A stretch of 64,000 nt of DNA from Phaseolus vulgaris (lineage: Eukaryota > Streptophyta > Magnoliopsida > Fabales > Fabaceae). The notes beneath the pieces were generated by a model, which saw only the letters and a list, made by a program, of their open reading frames with translations, did no database searches and was not told where the DNA came from. The stretch covers positions 7,074,847-7,138,846 of the forward strand of contig NC_023755.2 in NCBI RefSeq assembly GCF_000499845.2, read 5' to 3'. A program made the position numbers and the translations under genes. Shown one piece after another: positions 13,022 through 24,289 of the stretch; position 1 is the first letter of the stretch; the number at the start of each line of letters is the position of its first letter.

Positions 13022-14735
13022 TAACACTTTTTTCATGTGATGACAGATGATTGTTGTTACTTGGGGTGTCAACTGAGAAGTCAAGTTGGAGAGTGATGCC
13101 TAACATGAAACCATTTTTATAAAAATAAAGAAAGAATGTTGAATTTTTTTACCTTATTCTCTGCTTTTAATTAATTTTTTATTCTTTGATTTTTATATTT
13201 TTCTTCGCGCAAATTCCTCGTTAGAAACAAATGGAGCTTAAAGAGGTATCTTTGTATGATGCATTAAGAGTTGTTTCTGAAATACCAAAACACAATCACA
13301 ATTATGCTAGCAAGAGTTGGCAAGTGAGTTTAGTGATGCTAGCAAAAGTTGGAGATCCACGTTAATTAAAAATTAAAATATTTTATATTTTATAAGTAAA
13401 TACAAATCTTACTTTCAAATTAATTTTATAAAACTAAATTAAATTTAAAGTCTATTTTTAATATGAATAGATTGATTTTAATTTTAAAATTTACTTTTTA
13501 ATAATATCTATCAAATCTAATGTATATATATAAAGTAAAGAGCCTTAGAAGGTCTTCACGTTTGAAAACCAGACACAGTGGTAATTAAAGTTGTGATACA
13601 CGAACATTCTGATAATCATCATGCTTCTGCTGACAAATTTAACGGACAAGGATGCGCCCATTTTCTTGCCTCTTATAACACCATCAACAACCACAACTGT
13701 ACCAAAACTTTGCACTACGTTAGCTTCATCACTTTACTACTCATACAACAATTGCTTATAACATTATACAACAGTAGGTTTCCACAATTCTTTTAAACAA
13801 CATTTCAAAGAAAAATTAAAAATAAAATTATAACTTTAAAGCCCCGTTAGTTTCCACAAAAAAAAGAAAATAGGTTTTCACTGTAAATAAAAGAAAGCAT
13901 AAAATCACAGAAAACGAAAATCTTTTTCAGTTTTAAATTTTCTTTATTTTGAGAAGGATTGGCAAGAAAAAAAAACACACACATATATATATATATATAA
14001 TTATTTGTAATTTACTTTATTATTCTTTTTTATTTTAATCTCAAATTATAATAATGTTTATGTAAACTATAATTACAATCTAAACATGAAAAATATAAAT
14101 AAAATTATAAATTAATAATTATTAAAAAATGATATAATATTTGAATAATAACTATAATTTAAAAAAATCAAACAAATTAATTTTTTAATAATTTTTAAAT
14201 TCAAGGATAAATTTGTAAATTTATAATTTTATTAGTTAAAAAAATACAATTTTAGTCACATTCATCATATCACTCACAAAGTTTCATAAACTTTCTACTT
14301 TATTCACCTTAATTCAAACAATTTCACTTTCTATTAAAATCATCTCAAATCCACTTCTTAATCCAACCAAAGTATACATTGATTTATGCATAAGCTATAA
14401 AAAAATTATATGAGATTTTGGAGATCACAAATCGACAAGATATAAAAACTTTTATGTTGTTATAGGGTTTAATTTTTTATTTTCTTCATTCTTAAAAAAA
14501 AAAATAAACTAAACATTTTTAATTTATTAATTTTTTATTTTTATTTTGTAAAAACTCATTTCTTTATTTATTAATTATATTTCTAACTATTTTAAACATT
14601 AAAAATATTTTTTAATGTATTTAAAATTAAAATTATAAAAAAAATTAATTTATTAATTTTTCTATTTACTTTTGAAATGGTGTTAGATAAGAAAATAAAA
14701 ACAAAAGGGTGTTAGATGGAGAAATAAAAGTGTAA
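13022..14735. other. AT-rich spacer with a TRIM-like fragment
   Basis: No gene recognised. 13405-13475 resembles the 3' part of the TRIM-like LTRs found elsewhere in the window (TTTTATAAAACTAAATTAAA, then TTTAAAGTCTATTTTTAATA). A (TA)n run lies at about 13983-13999. The 72-codon frame at 13578-13796 has no recognisable features. Confidence 0.45.
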
Positions 14736-14737
14736 AT

Positions 14738-15055
14738 AGTGTTATATGAGGAATTGAGTCGACATTTAATCGTATATAAATAGATGCACATTTAAAAGCC
14801 GATTTTACAAAGTTGAATTAGACTTAAAGTTCACTTTTTAATATAGTATTAAAATCATTTAGAATCTACCCTAAGGAGAGTTTGTTGGGTTTACCAAGCC
14901 ACAAGTATCGAATCAATCATAAATATATAGTTTCACATACGAATTAACAGTTTCGACGGATAGTAAGAACATTTTACAGTATACAAGTATATGGAAACTT
15001 CACCTTGTAAATCAGTTTTATAAGATTGATTTAAACTTATATCTCACTAAAAAAA
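14738..15055 (+). mobile_element. TRIM-like mini-retrotransposon, both LTRs diverged
   Basis: An LTR-like end (TATAAATAGATGCACATTT, then GATTTTACAAAGTTGAATTA, then GACTTAAAGTTCACTTTTTA) is followed by a non-coding interior containing ATCATTTAGAATCTACCCTA and GAGAGTTTGTTGGGTTTACC. Then a second, poorer LTR-like end follows (TTGTAAATCAGTTTTATAAG, ATTGATTTAAACTTATATCT). The interior matches that of the 22.55-22.77 kb copy in reverse. Size and lack of coding fit a TRIM. Outer borders are approximate. Confidence 0.55.
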
Positions 15056-15640
15056 ATATTAATATATAAACTAAATTTAATTTATAGAGATTTTTTTTAT
15101 CTTTCTTCTAAAAATGCTTATATGGCGTGATCTAGTAAAAGTAAAATAAGTAATTTTAATTGTGATGAAAACTAATAGTTAATACATAATAATGTTAAAA
15201 AAAAGTTAATTTTTCTTTACTTCTAAAAAGATCTTGTTTACTTTAGAGAATACACATCCCACTTTATCTGTAGAAATGTTGTTGTGATGTAAAACAGTGA
15301 AACCCATAAAAGATTACAGAAAGTTGCAGAGTAATTATTAAAAGGGTTGAAGAGTAATTATTAGAAAGAAAGATGACGTAAACATGGTGACAGCATCTCT
15401 AGTGGGTTAAATGACAGTTGTTACACGTCGCAGCACTTTAAAATACAATTCACGTGTCAAAAGATATTTTATTATTTTGATGGTTTGTTTTAACTGTCTT
15501 TTTCTTCACATTTTTTTTCACATTTTTTTTATCCACAATAAAAAATAAATAAATAAATAAAAATTACTTTAGCGATAGTTCAACTCTTATACATAAAGAA
15601 TAAAATACTTTACCATACTCCTAGCACAAAACGCCTACCT
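15056..15640. other. AT-rich spacer
   Basis: No gene recognised. An (AAAT)n run lies at about 15541-15565. Confidence 0.5.
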
Positions 15641-15679
15641 GATTATCTAAAGAACAACTAAACTAACTACAGGAAAACA

Positions 15680-16030
15680 TTAAATTACCATCCTCATACA
15701 ATCCATTGGGTTTAAAATTCAATTAGAGTACCCGAAGGAAGCACAATGAGACTTTGCGTAAATCAACGACCAAACCTTTACCTATACTAAGGCGAATACT
15801 TCGAGCGCATCTACCACCCCCCTATATCGAAGGACACGCAGTTCCTATGATTCCAAATACCACTCACAACTTCAACCCAAATTGCACCCCAAACGTCATT
15901 AACCGAATCTGAAGCCTGACTTTACCTGAACTGTAGAAAGTTTGTCAAAGGATCCTTATGAATAACGAAGGATACGCCTAGCCACTTAAAACAAAGACAC
16001 CAAACACGCCAAGCGAAATCGCAGACGGTA
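15680..16030 (-). pseudogene. LINE ORF2 C-terminal fragment
   Basis: Minus strand reads as the zinc-binding tail of plant L1-type reverse transcriptase: VCDFAWRVWCLCFKWLGVSF, HKDPLTNFLQF, then in shifted frames VWGAIWVEVVSGIWNHRNCV and finally ILNPMDCMRMVI-stop at 15680. It has several stops and one frameshift. It is cut at its 5' side by a (TA)n tract. The closing NP-x-x-C-x-R pattern is shared with the LINE that ends at 53124. Confidence 0.7.
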
Positions 16031-16031
16031 C

Positions 16032-16034
<3 letters not shown>

Positions 16035-16078
<44 letters not shown>
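16035..16078. repeat. (TA)n microsatellite
   Basis: 44 bp of pure AT dinucleotide, directly beside the truncated end of the LINE fragment. Confidence 0.95.
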
Positions 16079-16082
<4 letters not shown>

Positions 16083-16089
16083 TTATTTT

Positions 16090-17180
16090 TATTTTTTTAA
16101 TCAGCATTACTCAAAATATATAAATTCAGTTTCACTCGAAATATAAGATTTGACAACTTAATGAATAATATATAATAGTTAATTTTGTACATGCTTATTA
16201 AAAATTTAATACAAATGGTTGTTTTATATGATTACAATTTATAATAAATAAATATTTTAATATAAATATATTGCAGCTTAAATTATGAAACAAACATATA
16301 CACCTTTTTTTTATTTTTAAGTATTTCTTTAAAAAAATACTACAATTCAATTTAAAGGTAGAGATGAAATATGGTAAAATGAAAATAGATAAAATAGGAT
16401 TAACTAAAAGACTAGTTTTTTTAAAATAGGATACTTTCACACCAGTTTCATCTATTTAATACTTAAGAAAATTCTTATTTTATTTAAAAAAAACTATTGT
16501 AGAATGATTTCTTTTTAATATGAGAGTATTAAAGAAAGTTTATTCTTAAAACTATAATGTAGATAAGTAAACATTGAAAATGAATAAAACAAGCTCAGGG
16601 TAATGGGAAATTAACTAAGTTAGTGCATTATGAAAATTATTAAAATGGGTAATTATTAATATAGACATCAAATTTTCACATTCATTTGAAAATTGAAATG
16701 AGAGAATCCATTTCCCCCAACACACACACACTTTCAACAAAGAGATATACATGTGGCATTAAGCATCTTCAATGCTGCAAATTAAAATCTCTACAATTAC
16801 AAGCCTTGTAAGAACATAAGAAGGTGTATAAGAACTTTACAGCTTACATTTGGCCAAATTGTATAAAATCATAAACAAAGATGATCATCATTAGTATTCA
16901 AAGCAGAACCTACTTTTGGATGATTTCTGTGTGTTCAACTCACTATCATAGACATCAAATAAAGGATGCCTAGATGGAGAAGAAGAGTGAGGTTGTTATG
17001 TTAATAGAATGGTCATACACCTAAGGTATAACAAATTAGAGTAGCTTTACTTGGTTGGGTTAATGCACTCATTTGCTTCTCTTTCAAATTGATTGTGTTG
17101 TGACATTGTTTTAGATTAAGATTGTGTTGTGTTGTACCAAAAACTTGCTCCATAAATGAGGCTTATAGCTTACAATTCAA
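16090..17180. other. AT-rich spacer and receptor-kinase 3' flank
   Basis: No gene recognised in 16090-17180. The part from about 17000 to 17345 is probably 3' flank and 3' UTR of the receptor kinase. An 80-codon minus-strand frame at 16198-16440 is AT-driven low complexity. Confidence 0.5.
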
Positions 17181-17345
17181 CACCATCATCTGCATAAACC
17201 ATGACAACAAGCCAATTAGTTTTCCAAAATATCAATACATTGATCATGAGAAGAACTTTGGAACAAAATAGATATTTAAGAATGTATGCAAATGGAACCC
17301 AAGAAAAGTATGCATATAACTTGGAGGACTGTTATTGGCTTTTTT

Positions 17346-20300
17346 CTAACCTTTGGAAGAAATGGCATCATCCTCATGCAATGGAGATTCTGATGTAGGA
17401 GAGGTTGGAGAGTTGCTGACATATTCCCTGGCATCAATCAACATTGCAATGACCTCTCTCATAGTAGGCCTGTTTAGTGGAGACGTGCTGGTGCAGAACA
17501 GGGCAATTTTGAGGATAAGAGACATTTCTTCAACTGTCTTTGGAGCACTAAGATTCAATCTCTTGTCAAATAATTCAGATGTTGGTACTGATGCTTGAAT
17601 TGCTCTTCTCACACAAGTGACTAGGTCACCACCTTGTTCCAAAGGTTGAACAGGTGACCTCCCAGTGACTAGTTCAAGCAAAACTACCCCAAAGCTATAG
17701 ATGTCACACTTCTCAGTCACCTTCATCGTGTAAGCGTATTCTGAAAAGGTAATCAAGCTATCATAAAAAAACCTGACCCTGATACCACATTAAAAAGTGA
17801 ACTCTAAATCTAATTCAATCTTACAAAATCGGCTTATAAGATTAGATTTGCACCCATTTATAAACTATGAAAAATCTTTATCTCTAGTCTACGTGAGATT
17901 TTCAACAAAAAAAAAGTCCAACAAAAAGGATTATAATCAGTATAACTGTTGATGAAAATACCACAAAACCTTTTTATACACACAATCAAGACTCAACAAT
18001 TTAGCTATTGTGCCAAAATTTGGTAAAAATATGACATGTTTAGCACACCATTAATGTCAACTCGTAATAATTTGCATTAAACATTTTGGGGATTAGTAAC
18101 ATTTTTACTGAAAACATGTTTTCATGTGCCATGCATTTTAACAATTTTTTTCCTCCAAAGCATGGTCATATCTGATTAAAACCAATATCGTAAAGTAAAT
18201 CACAACAAAAGATTAAAAAGGGGACTCAATTACTCTAACAGGTAAAACTACTATAATTACTGCACCTATCTAATGAACATGTTCTTACCTGGGGCAATGT
18301 AGCCATAGGAACCAGCCACAGCAGACATGGATTTTGAGAAAGAAAAATCAATCAACTTTGCCAAACCGAAGTCTCCAACGTGAGCCTGAAACACCTCATC
18401 AAGTAATATGTTGTTTGACTTTATGTCACGGTGAATGATTTGAGGTTTGCAATCATAATGTAGATAGCATAAGCCTTCTGCTGCTCCAAGAGCAATTTTG
18501 TATCGACTACTCCAATCCAGTGCACAAGTGATTGCACTTGAATGAAGTTGTTCCCCAAGGCTTCCATTTTCCATGTATTCATATAGGAGAAGATTAGAAT
18601 CCTCATGGTAGCAAAATCCATACAGCTTCACAATGTTCCTGTGCCTGATCTTTCCAAGAGTTGAAATCTCGGCAAGGAAGCTTCGATCAACACTATTTGC
18701 TCCTTCTCCTCGTGAATTCAGCTTCTTGACAGCAATCACTTCACCATCACTCATAACAGCCTTGTACACAGTGCCACAAGCTCCTCTTCCTAGAACTGCA
18801 TTTTCTGAAAAATTGCCAGTGGCTTCCAAGAGATCCTGGTATGTAAACCCTTCTTTAGGAAAGTAGTAGTTATCCAAGACATGGGTGTTAGGTTGCCCTT
18901 CAAGTGAGGCAAAAGCATCATGGCTACGATGCCTCATAGCCAAACATATCCACACTATGAAAATAAGAGAAACTAGTCCAACAACCCCAGAAACAATGCT
19001 CACTATTTTTTCCCTTGAGGAACCATTTCTGATCCAGTTTTGTTTGGCAGCATGAGAGGAAGATACAGATGGATGGCAATGACTGGTACCGACACGGCAC
19101 AAACCGTTATTCCCAGCAAAGTTCATGAAATCCATCTTTCTAAATGTAGTGGTGTCTGGAACAAATCCTACTAGCTTGTTGTTAGATACATTGCATACTA
19201 CAAGACTGAGAAGGTCACCAATTGATCTAGGAATCTCACCAACAAGTTGATTGTCATTGAGATAAAGAGACTCTAGCATTTGTAAGTTCCCAAGACTATC
19301 AGGAATTGAGCCAGAAAGTTTGTTGTGGCTCAGGTTAAGAGCAATCTGAAGAGCTGCAAGTCTTCCCAAATGGATAGAGATGCTTCCAGAAAACTGGTTG
19401 CCACCTAGTTCCAGGTCTGTGAGCCGAATAAGATTCCCCAAAGTGCCTGGTATTTCTCCTGAGAGCATGTTATCAGAAACTTTTAACAGCTCCAAGTTCA
19501 CCAGACTGCCAATTTCATTTGGAAGCATACCAGTGAAGTGGTTCCTGCTAAGATCAAGTCTCTGCAGTCTAACACAGTTTCCCAACTCATGAGGAATGCT
19601 TCCACTGAAACGGTTAGAGGAAACATTGAATGTGACAAGTTGTGTCAAACTTCCAATCTCAGGAGGGAGATAGCCTTCAAAGTAGTTAGCTGACAAGAGA
19701 AGCCTCTCTAGATTCCTTAGTTGGCCTATCCCGGGGTTTATCATCCCCGAAAATCGGTTCTGATAGAGTTCAAGAGCAGTAAGATTGTGAAGTTCATACA
19801 ACTCAACAGGTAGGCTTCCTGTCAGCAGGTTGTCCCCCAGCATAAGCTGCACAAGAGATTTGCACGTTTTCAGGCTATAAGGAATATTTCCAAACAACCT
19901 ATTTGACCCAAGACTCAGGAATTGCAGCTTCTGATATCCACAAAGATGAAGAGGTATCATACCAAAAAGGTTGTTTGCAGATATATCAAGAATAGTAAGG
20001 TTTCTAATAGCTCCAAGCCGAGGAGGAATCACACCCTCAAGTTGATTGTCAAATAGCTGCAGATCTTCCATGTATGTAAGGTTTTCAAACTCCAGTGGAA
20101 TTGTACCAGTCAAGCTATTTAGTGACAGGTCTAAATTTCTTAGCACCCTCAGCTGACCAAGCTCCCTTGGAATATGACCTTGCAGGTTGTTTTCAAACAG
20201 ATGAAGCAAGCTAAGATTAGAGATTAGGCCCAACTCTTTGGGAATGATCCCAATCAAATGATTTTCAGATAGGTCTATCTCAATAGCTTTTGTGCAGTTT

Positions 20301-21253
20301 CCTAGCTCAGGTGGAATTGTTCCATTCAACATGTTGGTGTACATGTACAACCTCTTCAACTGGGACAGCTTTCCCAGTTCCCTGGGGACACCACCAGTTA
20401 GTGAATTTTGGTGCAAAGCAAGCAATTCCAAGCTACTAATATTTCCAATCTCAGGAGGAATCTCTCCAGAGAAAGAATTTTGCCACAGAAGTATAGTGGT
20501 GAGGTTCTGTAGCTTTTGAAGCTCCCTTGGAATGGAACCTTCTAGCTGATTCTGTGCCAACCCCAATATCTCCAAGCTCTCACATTCACTGATTTCAGTT
20601 GGTATTGGTCCTGAGAGGCCATTCAGACCTGCCCTTATAACTCTAAGCCGCTTCAACTTTCTTATTGAAGAGGGAATTCTCCCAGTTAAATTATTGCTAT
20701 AAATGACTAGCTCCTCAAGTGACACCAAATTCCCAAGCTCCTCAAGTGACACCAAATTCCCAAGCTCCTCTGGCACTTCATCATACATATAGTTTTCACA
20801 CAGATAGAGCTTTTTAAGTGTTGTGATTTTCGAAATAGGGGTCAGAAGGTGTCCGTGAAGCCTATTTGTGCAAAGGTCCAAAACCTCCAAACTACCACAG
20901 TCAGCGAAACCATCAGGAATGGGGCCAGAGATGAAATTTTTTGACAAATTCAACTCGAGCAGCTTTGGAAGATTGCAGATGGTAGGAGCCAAAGTACCAG
21001 ATAGATTGAGTTGGTAAAGTTTCACACCAGTTACCACTGAACCCGTGCAATATACACCAGTCCAATTGCAAGGAGTCAAATCAGAAGAATTCCAGTTATA
21101 GAGATTGTTGTTTGGGTCATGAAGGGAAGCTTTGAACATCAAAAGACTAGACCCCTCTTCATTAACCGAATTCACAAGCACAATGCCAAGGCAAAACAAC
21201 AGCATCATGTAAACCCCACTAAGGAAGTGAAAACTACAGTCCAATGCCATCAT
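17346..21253 (-). CDS. LRR receptor-like kinase, subfamily XI (At1g17230-like)
   Basis: Exon 1 (21253-18289) and exon 2 (17740-17346) join inside the [16 protein letters not shown] motif: exon 1 ends CCA-G before GTAAGA, and exon 2 starts AA-TAC after TTTTCAG. The product is about 1119 residues. Order: a signal peptide ([16 protein letters not shown]), an LRR N-cap ([15 protein letters not shown]... CNWTGVYC), about 27 plant-type 24-residue LRRs, a transmembrane helix near residues 747-771 ([20 protein letters not shown]) and a Ser/Thr kinase. Kinase landmarks are the glycine loop [11 protein letters not shown] (about 818), [13 protein letters not shown] (about 940, RD type) and DFGLAK (about 959). 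The C-terminus is a Ser/Thr/Pro tail. The sequence resembles Arabidopsis At1g17230, so it is expected at the plasma membrane, perceiving a ligand I cannot name. The frame is open 44 codons further upstream (Met at 21385). I chose Met 21253 because it places the signal peptide at the N-terminus; Met 21250 is as good. LRR 5 carries a 9-residue tandem duplication. Confidence 0.95.
17772..17907 (-). mobile_element. TRIM-like LTR with primer site in the receptor-kinase intron
   Basis: On the minus strand this reads TGTTGAAAATCTCACGTAGA, a middle with ATAAATGGGTGCAAATCTAA and CGATTTTGTAAGATTGAATT, an end CACTTTTTAATG, and then TGGTATCAGGGTCAGG (17787-17772), a tRNA-Met-type primer site. The LTR is about 120 bp (17788-17907). 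Only one LTR is seen, so it is a fragment. It lies in the sense direction of the gene, about 30 nt before the splice acceptor. Confidence 0.65.
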
Positions 21254-21615
21254 TTCTCTCAAACAAACCAAAAAAGCATGAGGGGTTGGCTTGATTTTGC
21301 CAGAAGAACAACAGCTGAAATGATTGAGCAAACAAAAGAGGAAATAAGGAAAAGTTTCACAAAAGCAAGTGTGAACACGGGACAATGGAGAGGTTCAAGA
21401 CAAAGCAGAAGAAGACATAGAAAAAAAAAGAAAAGAAAAACAAGAGTACCGTGTTGTGAAAGGAAGAGAATGCTTGGCGGTGAGAGAGCAAGCAAGTGAA
21501 TGAAGCAGAAGCCAATTGAGAAACTATTAACAACCCATTTGGTTACAAAGAAAAATAAATAAACCCACCAAAGCAATCAATACAAAACACTAGGATAAGA
21601 GAGAAAAAGTGTGTG

Positions 21616-21642
21616 TGAGAGAGAGAGAAAGAGAGAGAGAGC
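21616..21642. repeat. (GA)n/(CT)n tract upstream of the receptor kinase
   Basis: GA-rich on the plus strand, so CT-rich in the direction of the receptor-kinase gene, 360-390 nt upstream of its start codon. CT tracts of this sort are common in plant 5' UTRs and core promoters. Confidence 0.8.
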
Positions 21643-21749
21643 ACATAACATAACACAACACAACTCAACTGAACACAGTGTGAGAGAGAGAAAGAGACTA
21701 AAAGACACATAACATTGATTGATGAGGGCATGAAAGTGGAGGTGAACCG

Positions 21750-22540
21750 TGACTTAAGGATGGTTGAAGTATTGGGTCAAAGCTACGTTGTTATTGTTGT
21801 GTTGTAGGCACTTTACAGCGAAGTGGCATAAACTAGTTGTTGTTGTGGTTGTTCCTGTAGGTGTTCAACCTCTGTGTGTGTGTCTTGCTTCTTTGTTCTT
21901 GGTTGGTATTCTGGCAATCCACCACCTTATGCTGTGGACTCCATGCACTGTTACTATCATTCAACTTTGAAAGATTGAGTTGACGGGTTAACTATAAACG
22001 GTGCGGATTGAGAGGGACGTGACAAAGAGATTCCTCAGGATCACGATCCCCGCCATTCTTGCTGGGCCTGCCAATTTGCCAAAATACTCGAAAACAAGGA
22101 AAAGAAAAGAAAATTTGTGTGCCAAGTTTTGCTGTGCTTCATGTGTTGAGTCAGGAGAGTAATCATTTCACATATGGACTTCCATGGAGTCAGTGCCATA
22201 GTGCCTAATCACAGTTCAATTTCCAACCTATCTTTCTTGCTTTGACTGTTCCCTCAATCAACTCTTTTTTTGTTTCTTTTCAAAAATACTATTCCTCTTA
22301 TCCTTATTTCTACACACTTTTAGTCTTGCTATATTTAGATGTTTCTAACATAATTAATTTAGTTAATGTTGTTAAATTTTCAAAACAATCCACCCTTATA
22401 CCAAAATTTACCTTTTCTCATTAACATTTTTTAATTTTCTCCTCATTATTTGTCCATGAAAAGCTCACATATTTCCAACATGTAATACAAACAGATAAAA
22501 AAGAAATTTAAAAAAATTCTCAATTCCCTATTATGTCATT
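21750..22540. other. Receptor-kinase upstream region
   Basis: Less AT-rich than most spacers up to about 22250. No second gene recognised. Small open frames at 21764-21970 and 22242-22424 lack recognisable features. Confidence 0.5.
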
Positions 22541-22544
22541 AGAA

Positions 22545-22765
22545 AGTAAATTTTAATCTTAATTCAACTTTAGTCGAGATTCTCAATTCGTGCTAGAAAC
22601 TATAATTTGTGGATAGTCTGATGATAGTCAGTGATCTGATAAGACCAACAAACTTTTTAGGATAGACTTTAAATGATTATCTTATTATATTAATAATCAA
22701 TCTTACAAAATCGATTCATAATACGATATTTTTACTATTTATATAATTCGACGTAGAAACTAAAA
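22545..22765 (-). mobile_element. TRIM-like element, decayed
   Basis: Read on the minus strand: an LTR-like end (ATAAATAGTAAAAATATCGT, then GATTTTGTAAGATTGATTAT), an interior with AATCATTTAAAGTCTATCCT and AGTTTGTTGGTCTTATCAGA, then a start-like piece GAATTGAGAATCTCGACTAA. The interior parallels that of the 14.74-15.05 kb copy. Borders approximate. Confidence 0.5.
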
Positions 22766-22769
22766 AAAA

Positions 22770-24160
22770 AACAAATTAAATGATGAGATAAATCATAAAA
22801 TACAAATTATTACGGACGAGTTTATTTATATATATAATTGGAGCTACTTTTTCTACAAACTCAAATTCAAATACTGAAAAAAAAAGCTAATTGTAGATAA
22901 TAAGTGGTATAAAAGTAGCACACAAATAGATAATACAAAACATAATAATTGTGGCACAAATAGTTTTAAAACCCGTAATATTTTGTAATTTGCAATACAT
23001 TTAAAAAAAAAGGTTTGATAAAAGTGTTATTTTATACTTTAAACAATATTTTTGTTATTTTAAGGATTTGAACTCGTGTTTTATTATTCCTTCTTTCCCA
23101 TTGTATATATACTTTTAATGGAGTTCGCGTCAATTTAAGTACTTATAGTGAATTTATATTACATAACGTCCATGAAATTCATTTAATGTCATCTAACTTC
23201 AACCATGTTTATCCAATAGTTTAAGTCATGGACAATTAGAGTTTAGACCATACCTAGAAAAAAAATATCATCGTCATATATATTTTGAACGAAATTTTAC
23301 GTCGACTTAATTATGAAGGTTGTCGCATATGAATTTCAAGTCAAATATTTAGAAGAAGAAAAAAATCAAAATATAATTATTATATTTTTTTATTATGTTA
23401 ATGTGTAATTTATAGTCTCACTATATAGATAAAATATTTATAATTGTTACAAAGAAATAAAAAACTTTTGCAATAAAAATAAATGCTTGGATTGGTAGGT
23501 ATGAAATATATTTGTTGTATGATAGTACATAGTACAACAACAAATAAAACAATTTCATATGATGTTAATTTTAAGTAAACATATTAAAAAAATGTTTTTT
23601 ATTATTATTAATATTAATATTAGTAATATTAATTTTAACAAATTGATTTCAAAGAATCGAAATGTAGTGATTATTATTATGCTTATTATTATTATTATTA
23701 CTAGTGGAAACATAGCACTGACGTGTATGTATATCTGCATTTTTTATTTGTATCATTTATCTATGGGATTTTCCCTTTTTTATATATAAAAAAGTTAATT
23801 TTATTTTTAGTTATTTTATAATTTTGTAAATATTAAAACAGTTATCAGAATGGAGTTTTTTAATTTTGTTTTTTGAAATATATCTTTATTTCTTCAGTTT
23901 TCACTCACAATTTCTTTTCAATTTGAATTTATATTTGGAATTTTTATTATCGTTTTTCTCTCCTCCCTCTTTCTCACTTTATCTCTTCTGTTCATATCAC
24001 TTCCATTAGATAAAAAAGATTCATTCTTCAATATAAGAAGAGTAAGAAGAAGAGCACGCATCGCACGTAGTCTCTGTAAGTGAGAGTTTTCTTTTCTTGG
24101 TTGTTTAATTGTTAATGTTACTCATTTTTATTTTTTTTACTCTACTTTTCATTTTCGTAC
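22770..24160. other. AT-rich spacer with ATT runs
   Basis: No gene recognised. ATT-type trinucleotide runs occupy about 23598-23640 and 23670-23700. Open frames over them on both strands are artefacts of the repeat. Confidence 0.55.
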
Positions 24161-24185
24161 ACCGAAGGCAGAATACTGCACATGT

Positions 24186-24270
24186 ACAAGAGTTATCTTG
24201 ACACCATTGTTGATGTGGGCATCGGCGCGGAGGATGAATGTGTTCTAAATATGACATTCTTGTCCGATCA
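24186..24270 (+). repeat. Dispersed copy of the 26.2/26.4 kb repeat
   Basis: Shares GTACAAGAGTTATCTTGACA, CATTGTTGATGTGGGCATC and GGAGGATGAATGTGTT with the two tandem copies at 26168 and 26405. Similarity is clear for about 85 bp only. Confidence 0.6.
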
Positions 24271-24289
24271 AAATCTCAGATAGAGTAAG

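Noticed and set aside
21119..21499. 126-codon plus-strand frame at the receptor-kinase start
   Set aside because: Antisense to the first exon and 5' UTR; Arg/Lys-rich tail comes from the CT-rich UTR.
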